DNA from: Syntrophales bacterium
GTDB lineage: Bacteria; Desulfobacterota; Syntrophia; Syntrophales; UBA2210
NCBI GenBank assembly: GCA_023230565.1
Contig: JALNXD010000002.1
Location: 75,353-139,352, forward strand
Direction of reading: 5' to 3'
Length of the DNA: 64,000 bases
In this document: piece by piece, positions 43,035-52,102 of the stretch
How positions within the stretch are numbered: the stretch's first letter is position 1
Layout: each line of letters starts with the position of its first letter
Program-made: the position numbers and the translations under genes
Notes under the pieces: generated by a model
The model's input: only the letters and a program-made list of their open reading frames with translations
Databases searched by the model: none
Told to the model about the DNA's origin: nothing

Positions 43035-44594
43035 CTACTTCTGTTTGAGTTTTAAATATTCCAACCGAAAGGCCCAGTACTGTCCCGGGATGTTTTGATA
43101 GCTTTCGACTCTCGGTCCGGCTGCAAAAACAACATTACTAAATAATAAGGGACGCCTCGTCCACTTCTCCAGCATCAGGTCATCAACGGCTCTTGCGGCT
43201 TTCGCCTCTTCTTCCGGTCCTTTCAAAATGGCCTTGTTCAAATTTTCGATTGATTCCTTGAGCTCAGGATAGGGATGGCCTTCGGGAGCCCAAAATCCGG
43301 ACACATGTGCCTCAAGACAGGAGCCCGGACCTCTGCCCGCCCACCAGGGACCGGCACCATACCCTATACCGCGGAATTTTCCTTCAGTGCAGTACCGGGC
43401 CCAGGTTCCGGCCTCGGGCATATCCAATCGGGCCCGGATTCCCACTTCATTAAGCATCGCCACTGTCGCCTGCCAGAGTGTCGGCTCCGTTATATGACCG
43501 GTGAATACAGTATCGAACCCATTGGGATACCCGGCAGCGGCGAGAAGCTCTTTTGCCTTCTTGGGATCGTACGGGTCTGGTGTACGGGAAGGATCATACC
43601 CGGGATGATATGGCGCCAGAAAGCTCCCCCACGGTTCTACCGCACCATACAGCAACTTGGAAAGCGCTTCCCGATCGATGGCATAGCTTACCGCCATACG
43701 CACACGTTTATCCTTAAACGGACTTGGTTCATCGGGAAATCCCATATCATAATAAATCAGTGTCCTGAGAAACGCATGCTTCGTCCACATAAGCTTTATA
43801 CCGGGATCTTTCTGTACCTCCGGAATATGTCCGGGAAACAGGAAAATCATGTCCGCTTCACCTGTCTTTAACATCGCGAGCCTTGTAGCGGGTTCCTTGA
43901 CCGTCTTGAGAACCACTGTCTTGATATACGGCACCTTGCGATGGTGATTCGTATTCGCCTCAGCTATAACTTCAGCATCGGCCCTGAAACTGACCAGCCG
44001 GAATGGACCGCTCCCCATCGGCTTTTCTGCAAAGCCGTCATCACCGACTTTCTCGGTATACTCTTTGGGCATTATGGCAAGATATTCAGCAACAACGTCA
44101 ATGAAGGCGGGATCAAACTGCTTGAAATGCACATCGACATGGTAATCATTGACAACCTCAACCCGATCGACGGTTCGCCTCAGCTGGCCTCCTCTGAGAA
44201 ACTTGAGCTCCGGACGCATACATCTTTCTATGCTGAATTTGACGTCTTTAGCCGTGACAGGAGTTCCATCCCAGAATTTCGCTTTTTTGGTCAAATAAAA
44301 ACTTGTTTTAAGCCCGTCCGGAGAAATCTCCCATTTTTCTGCCAGATCCGGAACAAGCTGACCGTCCGGATCTTTGTACAATAAATAATCAAACAGAATA
44401 CGGCTTGGTTCTTGAGCCGATGAGCCAACGATGGTATGGGGATCAATTTGTTTGAATTCCCACGCCCCGCTGGGAGAGACATACGTGAACTTACCCTTGG
44501 GCTCGCCTGTTTCGGCAGAAAAAGAGTACGACACAAGGAAAACACTGATGAGTGCGAAGACACCCACCGCAACAGCCAACTTAACACCTTTCAT
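43035..44594 (-). CDS. peptide/nickel-type ABC substrate-binding protein (DppA-like)
   Basis: The 519-residue product has a signal peptide (LAVAVGVFALISVFLVSYSFSA-ET) and the SBP_bac_5 fold of dipeptide/oligopeptide/nickel binding proteins: SRILFDYLLYKDPDGQLVPDLAEKW (seen as consecutive elements), FWDGTPVTAKDVKFSIERCM, MGSGPFRLVSF, RVRMAVSYAIDREALSKLLYG, GVRA-type IGIRARLDMPEAG. It would bind the imported solute in the periplasm. The ATG at 44594 is chosen with AGGAGG 10 nt upstream; a GTG at 44600 is also possible. It is the first gene of the importer operon, with a sigma-54 promoter 214 bp upstream. The ligand is unknown. Confidence 0.93.
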   Translation of the reverse strand: MKGVKLAVAVGVFALISVFLVSYSFSAETGEPKGKFTYVSPSGAWEFKQIDPHTIVGSSAQEPSRILFDYLLYKDPDGQLVPDLAEKWEISPDGLKTSFYLTKKAKFWDGTPVTAKDVKFSIERCMRPELKFLRGGQLRRTVDRVEVVNDYHVDVHFKQFDPAFIDVVAEYLAIMPKEYTEKVGDDGFAEKPMGSGPFRLVSFRADAEVIAEANTNHHRKVPYIKTVVLKTVKEPATRLAMLKTGEADMIFLFPGHIPEVQKDPGIKLMWTKHAFLRTLIYYDMGFPDEPSPFKDKRVRMAVSYAIDREALSKLLYGAVEPWGSFLAPYHPGYDPSRTPDPYDPKKAKELLAAAGYPNGFDTVFTGHITEPTLWQATVAMLNEVGIRARLDMPEAGTWARYCTEGKFRGIGYGAGPWWAGRGPGSCLEAHVSGFWAPEGHPYPELKESIENLNKAILKGPEEEAKAARAVDDLMLEKWTRRPLLFSNVVFAAGPRVESYQNIPGQYWAFRLEYLKLKQK

Positions 44595-44807
44595 AAACAC
44601 GTTACCTCCTTTTTGGAATGCTGTTAATTACCTCTACTGTACTTCGGACTTCCTGGAGTGATTATCTTCTCCCAGAATTTAAGAACTAACTCATAGCCTG
44701 CAAGCATATGTGTAATTCTTTTTGCGGTAGGGCATCGCTGATCGGCTTTTCTACACACGCATAACGGAACTTCTCCTGATTGCCTGCAAATAATCCCGTT
44801 AGATTTG

Positions 44808-44823
44808 TGCAAGTGCTGTACCA
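44808..44823 (-). promoter_or_regulatory. putative sigma-54 promoter of the importer operon
   Basis: The minus strand reads TGGTACA-GCAC-TTGCA, a full match to TGGYACR-N4-TTGCA with GG-N10-GC spacing. The transcript would start near 44,797, giving a leader of about 200 nt. The rest of the 395-bp gap (44,595-44,989) holds an imperfect inverted repeat at 44,953-44,984 (GAATTGACACA / TGTGTAATTC) that could be an activator site, and no supported gene. Confidence 0.7.
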
Positions 44824-44989
44824 TATTTGAGCTTTTACGGGTCAGCGCCTTAATAGTATTGGTCATTCTTCCTTATTCAGGAACAAAAGCGGCACACAGT
44901 CTTTTTTATCCGGATACCCTTTTTTCAAATTTTTGAGACAGATTTGAGACTGAATTGACACAGAAAACATCATTGTGTAATTCACTTTT

Positions 44990-46507
44990 TTAACGATTCA
45001 CCAATTCTCTTTTCAGCACCTTTCCTGCGGCATTACGGGGAAGGTTTCTCATGAACTTCACTGCCCTTGGAATTTTGTATTTTGCCAGATTATTTTTACA
45101 GTGCGCCAGAACCTCTTCCAGCTCCATTGTCTCACCGGCCGCCGCAACTATATATGCAGTGACTGATTCACCCCATTTTTCATCGGGGGTCCCGACTACC
45201 GCAGCTTCGGATATTTTCGGGTGCAAAAGCAACACCTCTTCGATTTCACGCGGATAAATATTTTCGCCGCCGCTGATAATCATGTCTATCTTCCGGTCAA
45301 CCAGGTAAAGGTAATGTTCATCGTCCCATTTTCCCATATCACCGGTGTGCATCCACCCGTTTCTTATCGCTCTGGCGGTCTCTTCCGGTTTCTTATAGTA
45401 GGTATCTATGCATTGAGAGCTTGAAACCGCGATTTCACCCACTTCTCCTGCCGGGACGTCGTTTCCTTCATCATCCACCAGTCTGACCCGCATTCCTCCT
45501 ACAATCTGGCCGACACAATTTACCTTTCGCCTCTGATCCGCATGTCTCAAATTGGTTATTTTCCCCCCCTCAGTGGTTCCGTAAAACTCGTTCAATTCGG
45601 CATTGGGAAATGCTGTCAAAAGCTTGTGTTTCGTTTTGTCAGGCAAAGCTGCGCCACCGGAAGTCAGAACTCTCAATGAGAGGAGATTGTAGCTGCCTAT
45701 CGCCGGGTAACTGGCTACTGCTTCCCACATGGTGGGAACCATGAATACAGTCGTAATTTTTTCATTTTGCAATGTTTCAAGTACCCCTTTTACATCGAAA
45801 TGCTTCATTATAACGATACCGGCACCCATCATCAGGTGCGTGGTCGAAGTATGAAGAGCCGCTCCATGAAATGCCGGGCCTACGCAAAGAAAAATATCAT
45901 CATAATCGAGCTTCCATTCGCTCGCTCCGGCTGCCAGATTCGCAAGAACCCTATTAGTGAATACTGCACCTTTGGGAAATCCTGTGGTTCCCGAAGTATA
46001 CACTAATGATACAGGATCATTTTCACTTATTTCGTAATCCGGCAATACAGGAGAACTTTTGGCAAGCAGATCCTCATAATCCTGTGCATACTCGGAATAC
46101 TTTTTTTCATGTCCTATACATATATAGTATTTGACTTTGGTAAGATTCGATTTGATAGATTCTACACTTTCCCGAAAATCTTCAGTAAAAATAAAAACTA
46201 CGGTATCTGAATCATCGAGAATATAGATCAGTTCTCTTCCCACAAGACGGAAGTTAATCGGCACCATTACCGCCCCGAGTTTGCAACAGGCCGCATAGAC
46301 CTCAAAAATTTCGTGACAGTTGTAAGCCAAAAAGGAGACCTTATCCCCTTTTTTTATTCCCATTTTCGAAAAAACATTTGCAAGCCGGTTTGTTCTATCC
46401 CGCCACTGCCTGAAAGTGAAGCGCCTGCCATCAAAGGTCAACGCCATTTTCTCCGGCTTATTGAATGCCATTCGATCCTGTTCATACCCTAAATTCGCCA
46501 AATCCAC
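44990..46507 (-). CDS. AMP-forming acyl-CoA ligase
   Basis: The 505-residue product has SLVYTSGTTGFPKGAVFTNR (about residues 158-178), NEFYGTTEGGKITN, YLYLVDRKIDMIISGGENIY and PRNAAGKVLKRELV. The GGENIYPREIEEVL hinge and short length fit the group of fatty-acid, cyclohexanecarboxylate or o-succinylbenzoate-type ligases rather than FadD; the substrate is open. It has a 470-bp gene-free upstream region with a sigma-54 promoter and is divergent from the AcoR-like activator, an arrangement in which the activator usually controls the neighbouring gene. Confidence 0.92.
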   Translation of the reverse strand: MDLANLGYEQDRMAFNKPEKMALTFDGRRFTFRQWRDRTNRLANVFSKMGIKKGDKVSFLAYNCHEIFEVYAACCKLGAVMVPINFRLVGRELIYILDDSDTVVFIFTEDFRESVESIKSNLTKVKYYICIGHEKKYSEYAQDYEDLLAKSSPVLPDYEISENDPVSLVYTSGTTGFPKGAVFTNRVLANLAAGASEWKLDYDDIFLCVGPAFHGAALHTSTTHLMMGAGIVIMKHFDVKGVLETLQNEKITTVFMVPTMWEAVASYPAIGSYNLLSLRVLTSGGAALPDKTKHKLLTAFPNAELNEFYGTTEGGKITNLRHADQRRKVNCVGQIVGGMRVRLVDDEGNDVPAGEVGEIAVSSSQCIDTYYKKPEETARAIRNGWMHTGDMGKWDDEHYLYLVDRKIDMIISGGENIYPREIEEVLLLHPKISEAAVVGTPDEKWGESVTAYIVAAAGETMELEEVLAHCKNNLAKYKIPRAVKFMRNLPRNAAGKVLKRELVNR

Positions 46508-46764
46508 GTTCCTTCTCCTTTAGTGTCCTTATTTTAAATCACTTCACCGCAGGAAATCAGCAAATCCTGAAATCACCCAAATACATTGTTGTCCGATTTG
46601 ATTACCGAAACTGCCTCCATGCGCAATGGATTTTTGCTGTCATGTACAATGCTGGATGAATGCCTCCTCCGGCAGGTGAGCACACATTCCTTCTCCCTCG
46701 ACATTTTTACCAGTGTAATGGGGCAATCACGTTATTCGATCCCTGCTAAAAGGAACTGTGTGCA

Positions 46765-46780
46765 TGCAATTGCCGCGCCA
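46765..46780 (-). promoter_or_regulatory. putative sigma-54 promoter of the ligase gene
   Basis: The minus strand reads TGGCGCG-GCAA-TTGCA, one change from TGGCACG-N4-TTGCA, with correct GG-N10-GC spacing. It lies 258 bp before the ATG at 46507. About 130 bp upstream (46,910-46,922) is ATATGATACACAT, whose reverse complement recurs at the monooxygenase promoter. The rest of 46,508-46,978 shows no supported gene. Confidence 0.65.
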
Positions 46781-46978
46781 TGGGGATTCCAGCAGTACGA
46801 TCAGAATTATCAAAGATTTTCGTACGCTAAGAAAGGCCAGGGAAAAAAATGAACCGAAACCATTCCACTGAGACATGGCTGAAACAAATAGTGAGACAAA
46901 ATGCAACATATATGATACACATTGCCAAAAAATGTATATTTCCCCTTAAGTACGTTACAGACCGCCAAGGAAGAAGTG

Positions 46979-48997
46979 ATGAAAGCCAAATCTGAAGAAT
47001 TCCAGCTTTTTACCGTTACCAAACATCAGGAATTAAACTATTATAAAAATCTTTACAGAAATACGCTTCGCGAATGGAGAAAATTTGTGGCAGGCGAGGA
47101 CCATCCGGATCCGGAAGTAATACCGGAAGAAATATGCCAAGCCTGGCTGAGATGCCGGGATTACGGGATCGATCCGATGAAAATGCCGGCCAAAGTCATA
47201 CTGACAGGAAAAAAACTTGAAAGGTTAATGGTAAGAAATAAGGAATTTATTGATGTAAGTCGCCCTTTTGTTGAAAATATCTATCGATTTCTCAAGGGAT
47301 CACATTTTAATGTATGTCTTTTTGATAAAGAAGGATACCTGCTCGATACAATGGGAGATCATGATACTCCCAATTTCTGGGATAATGCAGGCGGTATCGT
47401 CGGAGCTTTATGGAGTGAAAAATCGGCAGGCCACAACGTATGCGGAACCATTGTGGAATTGAAAAGACCGATACAGATTTATGGGAGTCAGCATTACATA
47501 AGAGATTATCATGGGGAAACGGGATCGGGCGCACCTGTTTTTTCTCCTGAAGGTGATTTTTTAGGAGGTATTACTCTCACTGGGCGCAATTTCAGAGTAA
47601 ATGCGCATACTTTGGGAATGGCTGTTGCTGCGGCCTATGCAATTGAAAATAACCTCAAAAGTATAAAGGCATTCACCGAAAGCCGGCATGCCTACAGCTA
47701 TCAGCATTCGGTCATCTCATCTATAAAAGAAGCTCTTACCGCCTTCGATGGTAAAGGCCGGATTTCCTTGATTAACAAACATGCGAAAGACATATTCTCT
47801 CTCAATTCAAAATCAGTTGAAGGAAAAACTCTCAGAGATTTACTGAACAACAAGAATGTCGAATTTATCAGGTTAATGGAAAGTCATGATTCCTTGACAG
47901 ATAAAGAAGTGAGCATATTCTCAAATGATTCATGGAATGACTTTACTGTATCTTTGACACCGATAATCGCCGCAGATGGAAAATTGCTGGGCAAAATCCT
48001 TACGATCAATGAAATAAGAAGGGCGAAGGCCATGCTGACCAGAATACTTGGGTATCGCGCAGCTTTTCGCTTTGATGATATATGCGGCCGGAATCCGAAA
48101 TTCTTGAAAGCCCTCGACCAGGCTAAAATGGTCGCACGCAGCGATTCGAACGTGCTTCTGCTCGGGAAAAGCGGCACAGGAAAGGACATAATTGCCCAAT
48201 CTATTCACAATGCAAGCAGCCGCAAAAATGGGCCTTATGTTGCAATAAACTGCGGGGCCATTCCTAGAGATCTGATTGCGAATGAGCTTTTCGGCCATGA
48301 AGAAGGGGCCTTTACGGGCTCGCGGCGCGGAGGGAATCAGGGCAAGTTCGAGCTTGCAGAGGGGGGAACTATTTTTCTCGACGAAATCACCGAAACTCCG
48401 CTGGAACTGCAGACTGCGCTGCTGAGGGTGATCGAAGATAAATCAGTTGCCAGAATCGGAGGGAAACACCTGCGTAAATTCGATGTACGGATTATAGCCG
48501 CTACAAACAAGGATATAAAGGAAGAGATCCGGAAGGGAAATTTCAGGGAAGACCTTTATTACAGAATAAATGTGTTTACTATACATTTAGTTTCGCTGCG
48601 AGAAAGGCCGGACGATGTGCGCCGTCTTTCTAACTGGTTCATCAAAAAATACGAAAAACAGCTGGGAGTGAGAATAGAAAGTATTGATGAAAAAATCTTT
48701 GAGGCATTCGTCAGCTATTCATGGCCTGGGAATGTAAGGGAATTGCAGAATGTGATTGAAAGAATGATGCATTTTACACGTTCAAGTATCCTTTCCTACG
48801 ATCTTGTTCCCGTGGAAATAATAAATGCAAAACCACTGTTTGATGAAATATCCGAAATGGAATCCCCTGAAGAAAGAGAAAAAAAGATTATTTTAAAAAT
48901 GCTGGATATGAAATACCGCAAAACCAAAATTGCCGAAAAATTGAATATTTCTCGTGCGACTCTTTACCGCAAAATGAAAAAATTTAATTTTGTATAG
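46979..48997 (+). CDS. sigma-54-dependent activator with GAF and PAS domains (AcoR-like)
   Basis: The 672-residue product begins with an AcoR-type N-terminus (WRKFVAGEDHP ... ICQAWLRCRDYGIDP), a GAF-type sensor (about residues 85-230, with HNVCGTIVE and GSGAPVFSPEG), and a PAS-like segment (about 245-345, SVISSIKEALTAFDGKGRISLIN). Then comes an AAA+ module with LLGKSGTGKD, the contact loop GAFTGS (usual GAFTGA) and TIFLDEITETP, and a Fis-type HTH at the end (KTKIAEKLNISRATLYRKM). It would sense a small ligand and activate sigma-54 promoters. The ATG at 46979 with AAGGAAG upstream is preferred to a TTG at 46922. It is divergent from the ligase gene. Confidence 0.93.
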   Translation: MKAKSEEFQLFTVTKHQELNYYKNLYRNTLREWRKFVAGEDHPDPEVIPEEICQAWLRCRDYGIDPMKMPAKVILTGKKLERLMVRNKEFIDVSRPFVENIYRFLKGSHFNVCLFDKEGYLLDTMGDHDTPNFWDNAGGIVGALWSEKSAGHNVCGTIVELKRPIQIYGSQHYIRDYHGETGSGAPVFSPEGDFLGGITLTGRNFRVNAHTLGMAVAAAYAIENNLKSIKAFTESRHAYSYQHSVISSIKEALTAFDGKGRISLINKHAKDIFSLNSKSVEGKTLRDLLNNKNVEFIRLMESHDSLTDKEVSIFSNDSWNDFTVSLTPIIAADGKLLGKILTINEIRRAKAMLTRILGYRAAFRFDDICGRNPKFLKALDQAKMVARSDSNVLLLGKSGTGKDIIAQSIHNASSRKNGPYVAINCGAIPRDLIANELFGHEEGAFTGSRRGGNQGKFELAEGGTIFLDEITETPLELQTALLRVIEDKSVARIGGKHLRKFDVRIIAATNKDIKEEIRKGNFREDLYYRINVFTIHLVSLRERPDDVRRLSNWFIKKYEKQLGVRIESIDEKIFEAFVSYSWPGNVRELQNVIERMMHFTRSSILSYDLVPVEIINAKPLFDEISEMESPEEREKKIILKMLDMKYRKTKIAEKLNISRATLYRKMKKFNFV

Positions 48998-49084
48998 CAA
49001 TATAGGGTATTACCGCCCGTTCATACTCCCTGACGGCGTAAAGGCCTTGCACCTCCTGTTTTGCGCGCTCATCCTCGTGCACTG

Positions 49085-49121
49085 GAAAAAAGCGGTACCC
49101 GCATTTATTCACGAGTACCGC
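49085..49121 (-). terminator. rho-independent terminator after binding-protein gene
   Basis: On the minus strand GCGGTAC and GTACCGC (7 bp, 16-nt loop, 49,092-49,121) are followed by TTTTTTCC. It lies 20 bp beyond the stop of the gene at 49140. Confidence 0.7.
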
Positions 49122-49139
49122 ACCGTCTCTAATCCCCGT

Positions 49140-50495
49140 TTACTTTTTACATCTGTCAAGATCGGCAGGAATATCGGGAGTGACATATTCCGCCGGTACG
49201 ATGAACGGTTTTCCTGCTGCAGCCGCATTATCATAGAATCTGTTGGGGAATTCATATTCCGACACATACACATCGCGCACCACCTGGTGATCGCATGCCC
49301 TCATATGGACGACGCCGCAAAATGACTTGTATGTGTCGCCTTCCCAGGTTTCTATTATTTTATCCGGGTCGGTCGTGCCAGCCCGCTCGACCACATCCCA
49401 CATCCAGTAAAGCATGTTTATTGCTTTCGGAGTGGAACTTATAGGCCAGATCCACATGTCGGAATTATAGGGCTCGGTCCAGCTTTTTTTATAGGCGCCG
49501 TTCCAGATTTCGATGAACTTGTTCATCTCAGGAGTGTCGAGTGCCATCTGGTAATCTTGCAGATTGACCATTCCTACACCTCCTTCGACCCCGACCGCAA
49601 TCATCTGAGTTGGCGAATCGACATAGATATTCGCAATAGGAAGCATACATTTCATCTGCCGCGACTGAATCAGGAGATTCTGTCCGTCGGGCGCCCAATC
49701 TCCGGTGAAGATGACTTCAGCGCCCGAGGCTTGAATCTTCGTTATATAGGGGGCGAAATCCTTCAGAAAGAGAGGATGATAATCTTCCCCTACAATCTGG
49801 GCATCGGGTTTGTACCTTTTGAGTCCTTCCTTGAAAGCGTCAGCCACATTATGGCCATAAGAATAATCCTGATTCAGAAGATAAAATTTGGTTTCGGGTC
49901 TTTTTGAATAAAAATAGGCCAGGCCCAGCCCGATTACTTTGGTTGTGATGGTCGTCCTGAAAGTATAACGATTGAAGTTCTTTCCATCCATCAGCGATTC
50001 ATTCATGGATAGGGGATTCATGAAAATAGTCTTGTACTTGCCCGCAACCTGCTGCGCAATAAGCGTCAAATGGCTGCCTGCCGATCCGAAGAGAAGATCA
50101 ACCTTATCCTCGAGACAGAGCTTTTCCACAGCCTTTTTACATACTGCAGGTTTAGCCTGATGGTCTCCCTTGATAACTGCAATTTTCTTTTTCTTCCCGT
50201 CTACAAAGATTCCGCCTCTTTTATTATAGTCATAGGCGAGCCAGCAATTTGCCAGCCAGAATATCTGTCCATTAAATGCACTGGGACCGGAAAACGCTTC
50301 GACAACTCCTATTTTGACGACATCACCCTTAGGGTTCTCAAAAGTGGCGGGATTATAGCCCGACATATCGGACATTTTATTGATATCAAATGCAGGCATG
50401 GCTGCATCCACTCCTGTGGAAACTGCTGCAATTGCCAATATTACAGCCAGAAACATCAATCTTGAGAATCTCAACGTTTTGTAAGATACCCTCAT
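49140..50495 (-). CDS. ABC transporter substrate-binding protein, paralogue of 35592-37034
   Basis: The 451-residue product has a signal peptide (LMFLAVILAIAAVSTGVDAA) and a type I periplasmic-binding fold: VKIGVVEAFSGPSAFNGQIF, AYDYNKRGGIFVDGKKKKIA, SAGSHLTLIAQQVAGKYKTI, GEDYHPLFLKDFAPYITKIQ. Both this and the protein at 35592 share the unusual MSGYNPATFENPKGD/MSGFDPSNPVTPTGD start and many whole segments, so they arose by duplication. No permease genes are near. It has its own sigma-54 promoter at 50,584-50,599 and a terminator at 49,085-49,121, so it is a single-gene transcript. Confidence 0.9.
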   Translation of the reverse strand: MRVSYKTLRFSRLMFLAVILAIAAVSTGVDAAMPAFDINKMSDMSGYNPATFENPKGDVVKIGVVEAFSGPSAFNGQIFWLANCWLAYDYNKRGGIFVDGKKKKIAVIKGDHQAKPAVCKKAVEKLCLEDKVDLLFGSAGSHLTLIAQQVAGKYKTIFMNPLSMNESLMDGKNFNRYTFRTTITTKVIGLGLAYFYSKRPETKFYLLNQDYSYGHNVADAFKEGLKRYKPDAQIVGEDYHPLFLKDFAPYITKIQASGAEVIFTGDWAPDGQNLLIQSRQMKCMLPIANIYVDSPTQMIAVGVEGGVGMVNLQDYQMALDTPEMNKFIEIWNGAYKKSWTEPYNSDMWIWPISSTPKAINMLYWMWDVVERAGTTDPDKIIETWEGDTYKSFCGVVHMRACDHQVVRDVYVSEYEFPNRFYDNAAAAGKPFIVPAEYVTPDIPADLDRCKK

Positions 50496-50583
50496 TTCAC
50501 TACTCTCCTTTCATTTAATGTCTGTAATCCTTTGAATACTTGAAATTCAAATGGTCCGTTTCGCAGGACTACGCCTCGATCAA

Positions 50584-50599
50584 AGCAAAAGATGTACCA
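50584..50599 (-). promoter_or_regulatory. putative sigma-54 promoter of binding-protein gene
   Basis: The minus strand reads TGGTACA-TCTT-TTGCT, a full match to TGGYACR-N4-TTGCW with correct spacing. The transcript would start near 50,573, about 78 nt before the ATG at 50495. The remaining part of the 422-bp gap 50,496-50,917 holds repeat copy D and no gene. Confidence 0.7.
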
Positions 50600-50642
50600 A
50601 TCAGAATTGAACCGGACATTAGCCGTTATACTTCGCAAACAG

Positions 50643-50805
50643 GTCTGAGCCGGTCAAAATCTTTACCTCTGATCTGAAAATACACGAGCTCTCGCACCGC
50701 ATACCCGGAGGTCTATGCCGAGTTTCGCTTCATATTTAATCACTGCGGGTATGCCTGGGTACACCGGGATTCGCGCGCCTTATCTTTGGAGCTTTTTGCA
50801 AAACA
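50643..50805 (+). repeat. dispersed intergenic repeat, copy D (diverged)
   Basis: Starts with GTCTGAGCCGGTCAAAAT as copy B, shares GAGCT and TTCGCTT elements, and ends with GGAGCTTTTTGCAAAAC as copies B and C. The middle is longer and poorly conserved, so only the ends give clear support. Confidence 0.5.
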
Positions 50806-50917
50806 GTTATGAATCTTGATGTACGGAGTTTTTACATTGTGTGCGAAAAGAATTTTTATCCTTGTATAGACCGACAGCAAAAGGTATTCTAAAGGCAGAA
50901 AAATTAAGGAGGCCGTT

Positions 50918-51412
50918 ATGTGGAAAAGCTTTTTGCTTACCATGGCCGCCGCTTTTTTTATCTCTTCCTGTATGCAGGCTATCTCTTCGGAAGTTCGGAG
51001 TCTTGCAGACAAAGACCTCTCATTTCAGCAGATTGTCCAGAATCCTGAAGCATATCGCGGCAAAATAGTACTTATAGGCGGGCGCATAATAGGGACCTAT
51101 GTGGAGGAGGGAAAAACCTGGCTGGAGGTGTTGCAGCAACCTTTGGGATGGCGAGATAAACCTGAATCTTCCGATGTCTCTTACGGGCGTTTTCTCATCT
51201 ACTTTCCCGAATACAAAGATCCTGAGGTTTTCCGGAAGAACGATCTGGTAACAGTGGCCGGAGAGATTAAAGAAGCTAGTAAACGCCGGATCAATTCTGT
51301 TCAATACCGCTATCCAGTGCTCGTTCCCCGGGAACTGAACATCTGGCAGCCGGGTGAAAGTGGAACTCCTCGCTTCCATTTCGGAATAGGTATAGGAGGT
51401 GTTATACGATGA
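50918..51412 (+). CDS. Slp-family outer-membrane lipoprotein
   Basis: The 164-residue product has a lipoprotein signal peptide with lipobox ISSC (cysteine at residue 18). The mature part follows the Slp pattern: DLSFQQIVQNPEAYRGKIVLIGG, RIIGTYVEEGKTWLEVLQQPLGW, GRFLIYFPEYKDPEVFRKNDLVTVAGEI (listed as strands), RINSVQYRYPVLVPRELNIW. Slp proteins are starvation- or stress-induced outer-membrane lipoproteins of poorly known role. The ATG follows AAGGAGG. The stop overlaps the second Slp gene, which is clearly a paralogue, so they are translated together. Confidence 0.88.
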   Translation: MWKSFLLTMAAAFFISSCMQAISSEVRSLADKDLSFQQIVQNPEAYRGKIVLIGGRIIGTYVEEGKTWLEVLQQPLGWRDKPESSDVSYGRFLIYFPEYKDPEVFRKNDLVTVAGEIKEASKRRINSVQYRYPVLVPRELNIWQPGESGTPRFHFGIGIGGVIR

Positions 51413-51939
51413 TGAAATACCGGCTGGTTGCCACATGTCTTGCAATAATTTTCATTGGCGCCTGCGCGCCCTTTTCGGATGAACTCATGCACCGAATTGA
51501 CGAGGCGGCCACATTCAACAATGTTCAGGCTTCTCCCGAAGTGTACGAAAATAAAACCGTACTCTGGGGGGGAGTCATTATCGAAACCGCAAACCGTGAA
51601 AACGAAACTGCAATAAAAATAATGAAAACAAATCTCGACTTTGAAAAACAGCCCACCGATACAGATAATTCCGAAGGACGCTTTATAGCTGTATACCCGG
51701 GGTTCCTCGATCCAGCCATCTATGAAAAAGGGCGCGAACTCACCGTAATCGGTACAATAACGGGAGTAGAAACACATCCACTTGGAGATATTCAGTACAG
51801 GTATCCAATTGTTACGGCACAGGAAATTAGACTTTGGGAAAAACAGGGAGCATACAGACCAGTGTATGATCCCTTTTGGCCGCCCGCTCCTTTCTGGTGG
51901 CACCGGTATCCCTATTGGCCCTATCACCGGTACTGGTAA
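51409..51939 (+). CDS. Slp-family outer-membrane lipoprotein (second copy)
   Basis: The 176-residue product has a lipobox IGAC (cysteine at residue 19) and the Slp core: ATFNNVQASPEVYENKTVLWGG, VIIETANRENETAIKIMKTNLD, GRFIAVYPGFLDPAIYEKG, IQYRYPIVTAQEIRLWEKQ. The C-terminal tail (about residues 148-176) is rich in Pro, Trp, Tyr and His (PFWPPAPFWWHRYPYWPYHR), absent in the first copy, and may bind metal or contact the envelope. It starts at ATGATG overlapping the first gene's stop. It is about 40 percent similar by eye to its partner, so this is an old tandem duplication. Confidence 0.87.
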   Translation: MMKYRLVATCLAIIFIGACAPFSDELMHRIDEAATFNNVQASPEVYENKTVLWGGVIIETANRENETAIKIMKTNLDFEKQPTDTDNSEGRFIAVYPGFLDPAIYEKGRELTVIGTITGVETHPLGDIQYRYPIVTAQEIRLWEKQGAYRPVYDPFWPPAPFWWHRYPYWPYHRYW

Positions 51940-52102
51940 TCGACTTGTGTTATGAGTTTACAGCTTCTTTCTTTTCGAGTTTTTGAAGATCGGGTTCACT
52001 GTACAAATATCAAAAAGAGTATTCCCGATATTTCATGGCCGCGCACTTGCGTATGGTCAGGTTTGAATAAAGACTTTTTCATTGCAGCTGTATCTATCTG
52101 TA

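Noticed and set aside
44624..44866. An 80-residue minus-strand reading frame with several cysteines upstream of the DppA-like gene.
   Set aside because: It begins upstream of the sigma-54 promoter at 44,808-44,823 and spans it, has no recognisable fold, and its ribosome site is too close to the start codon.
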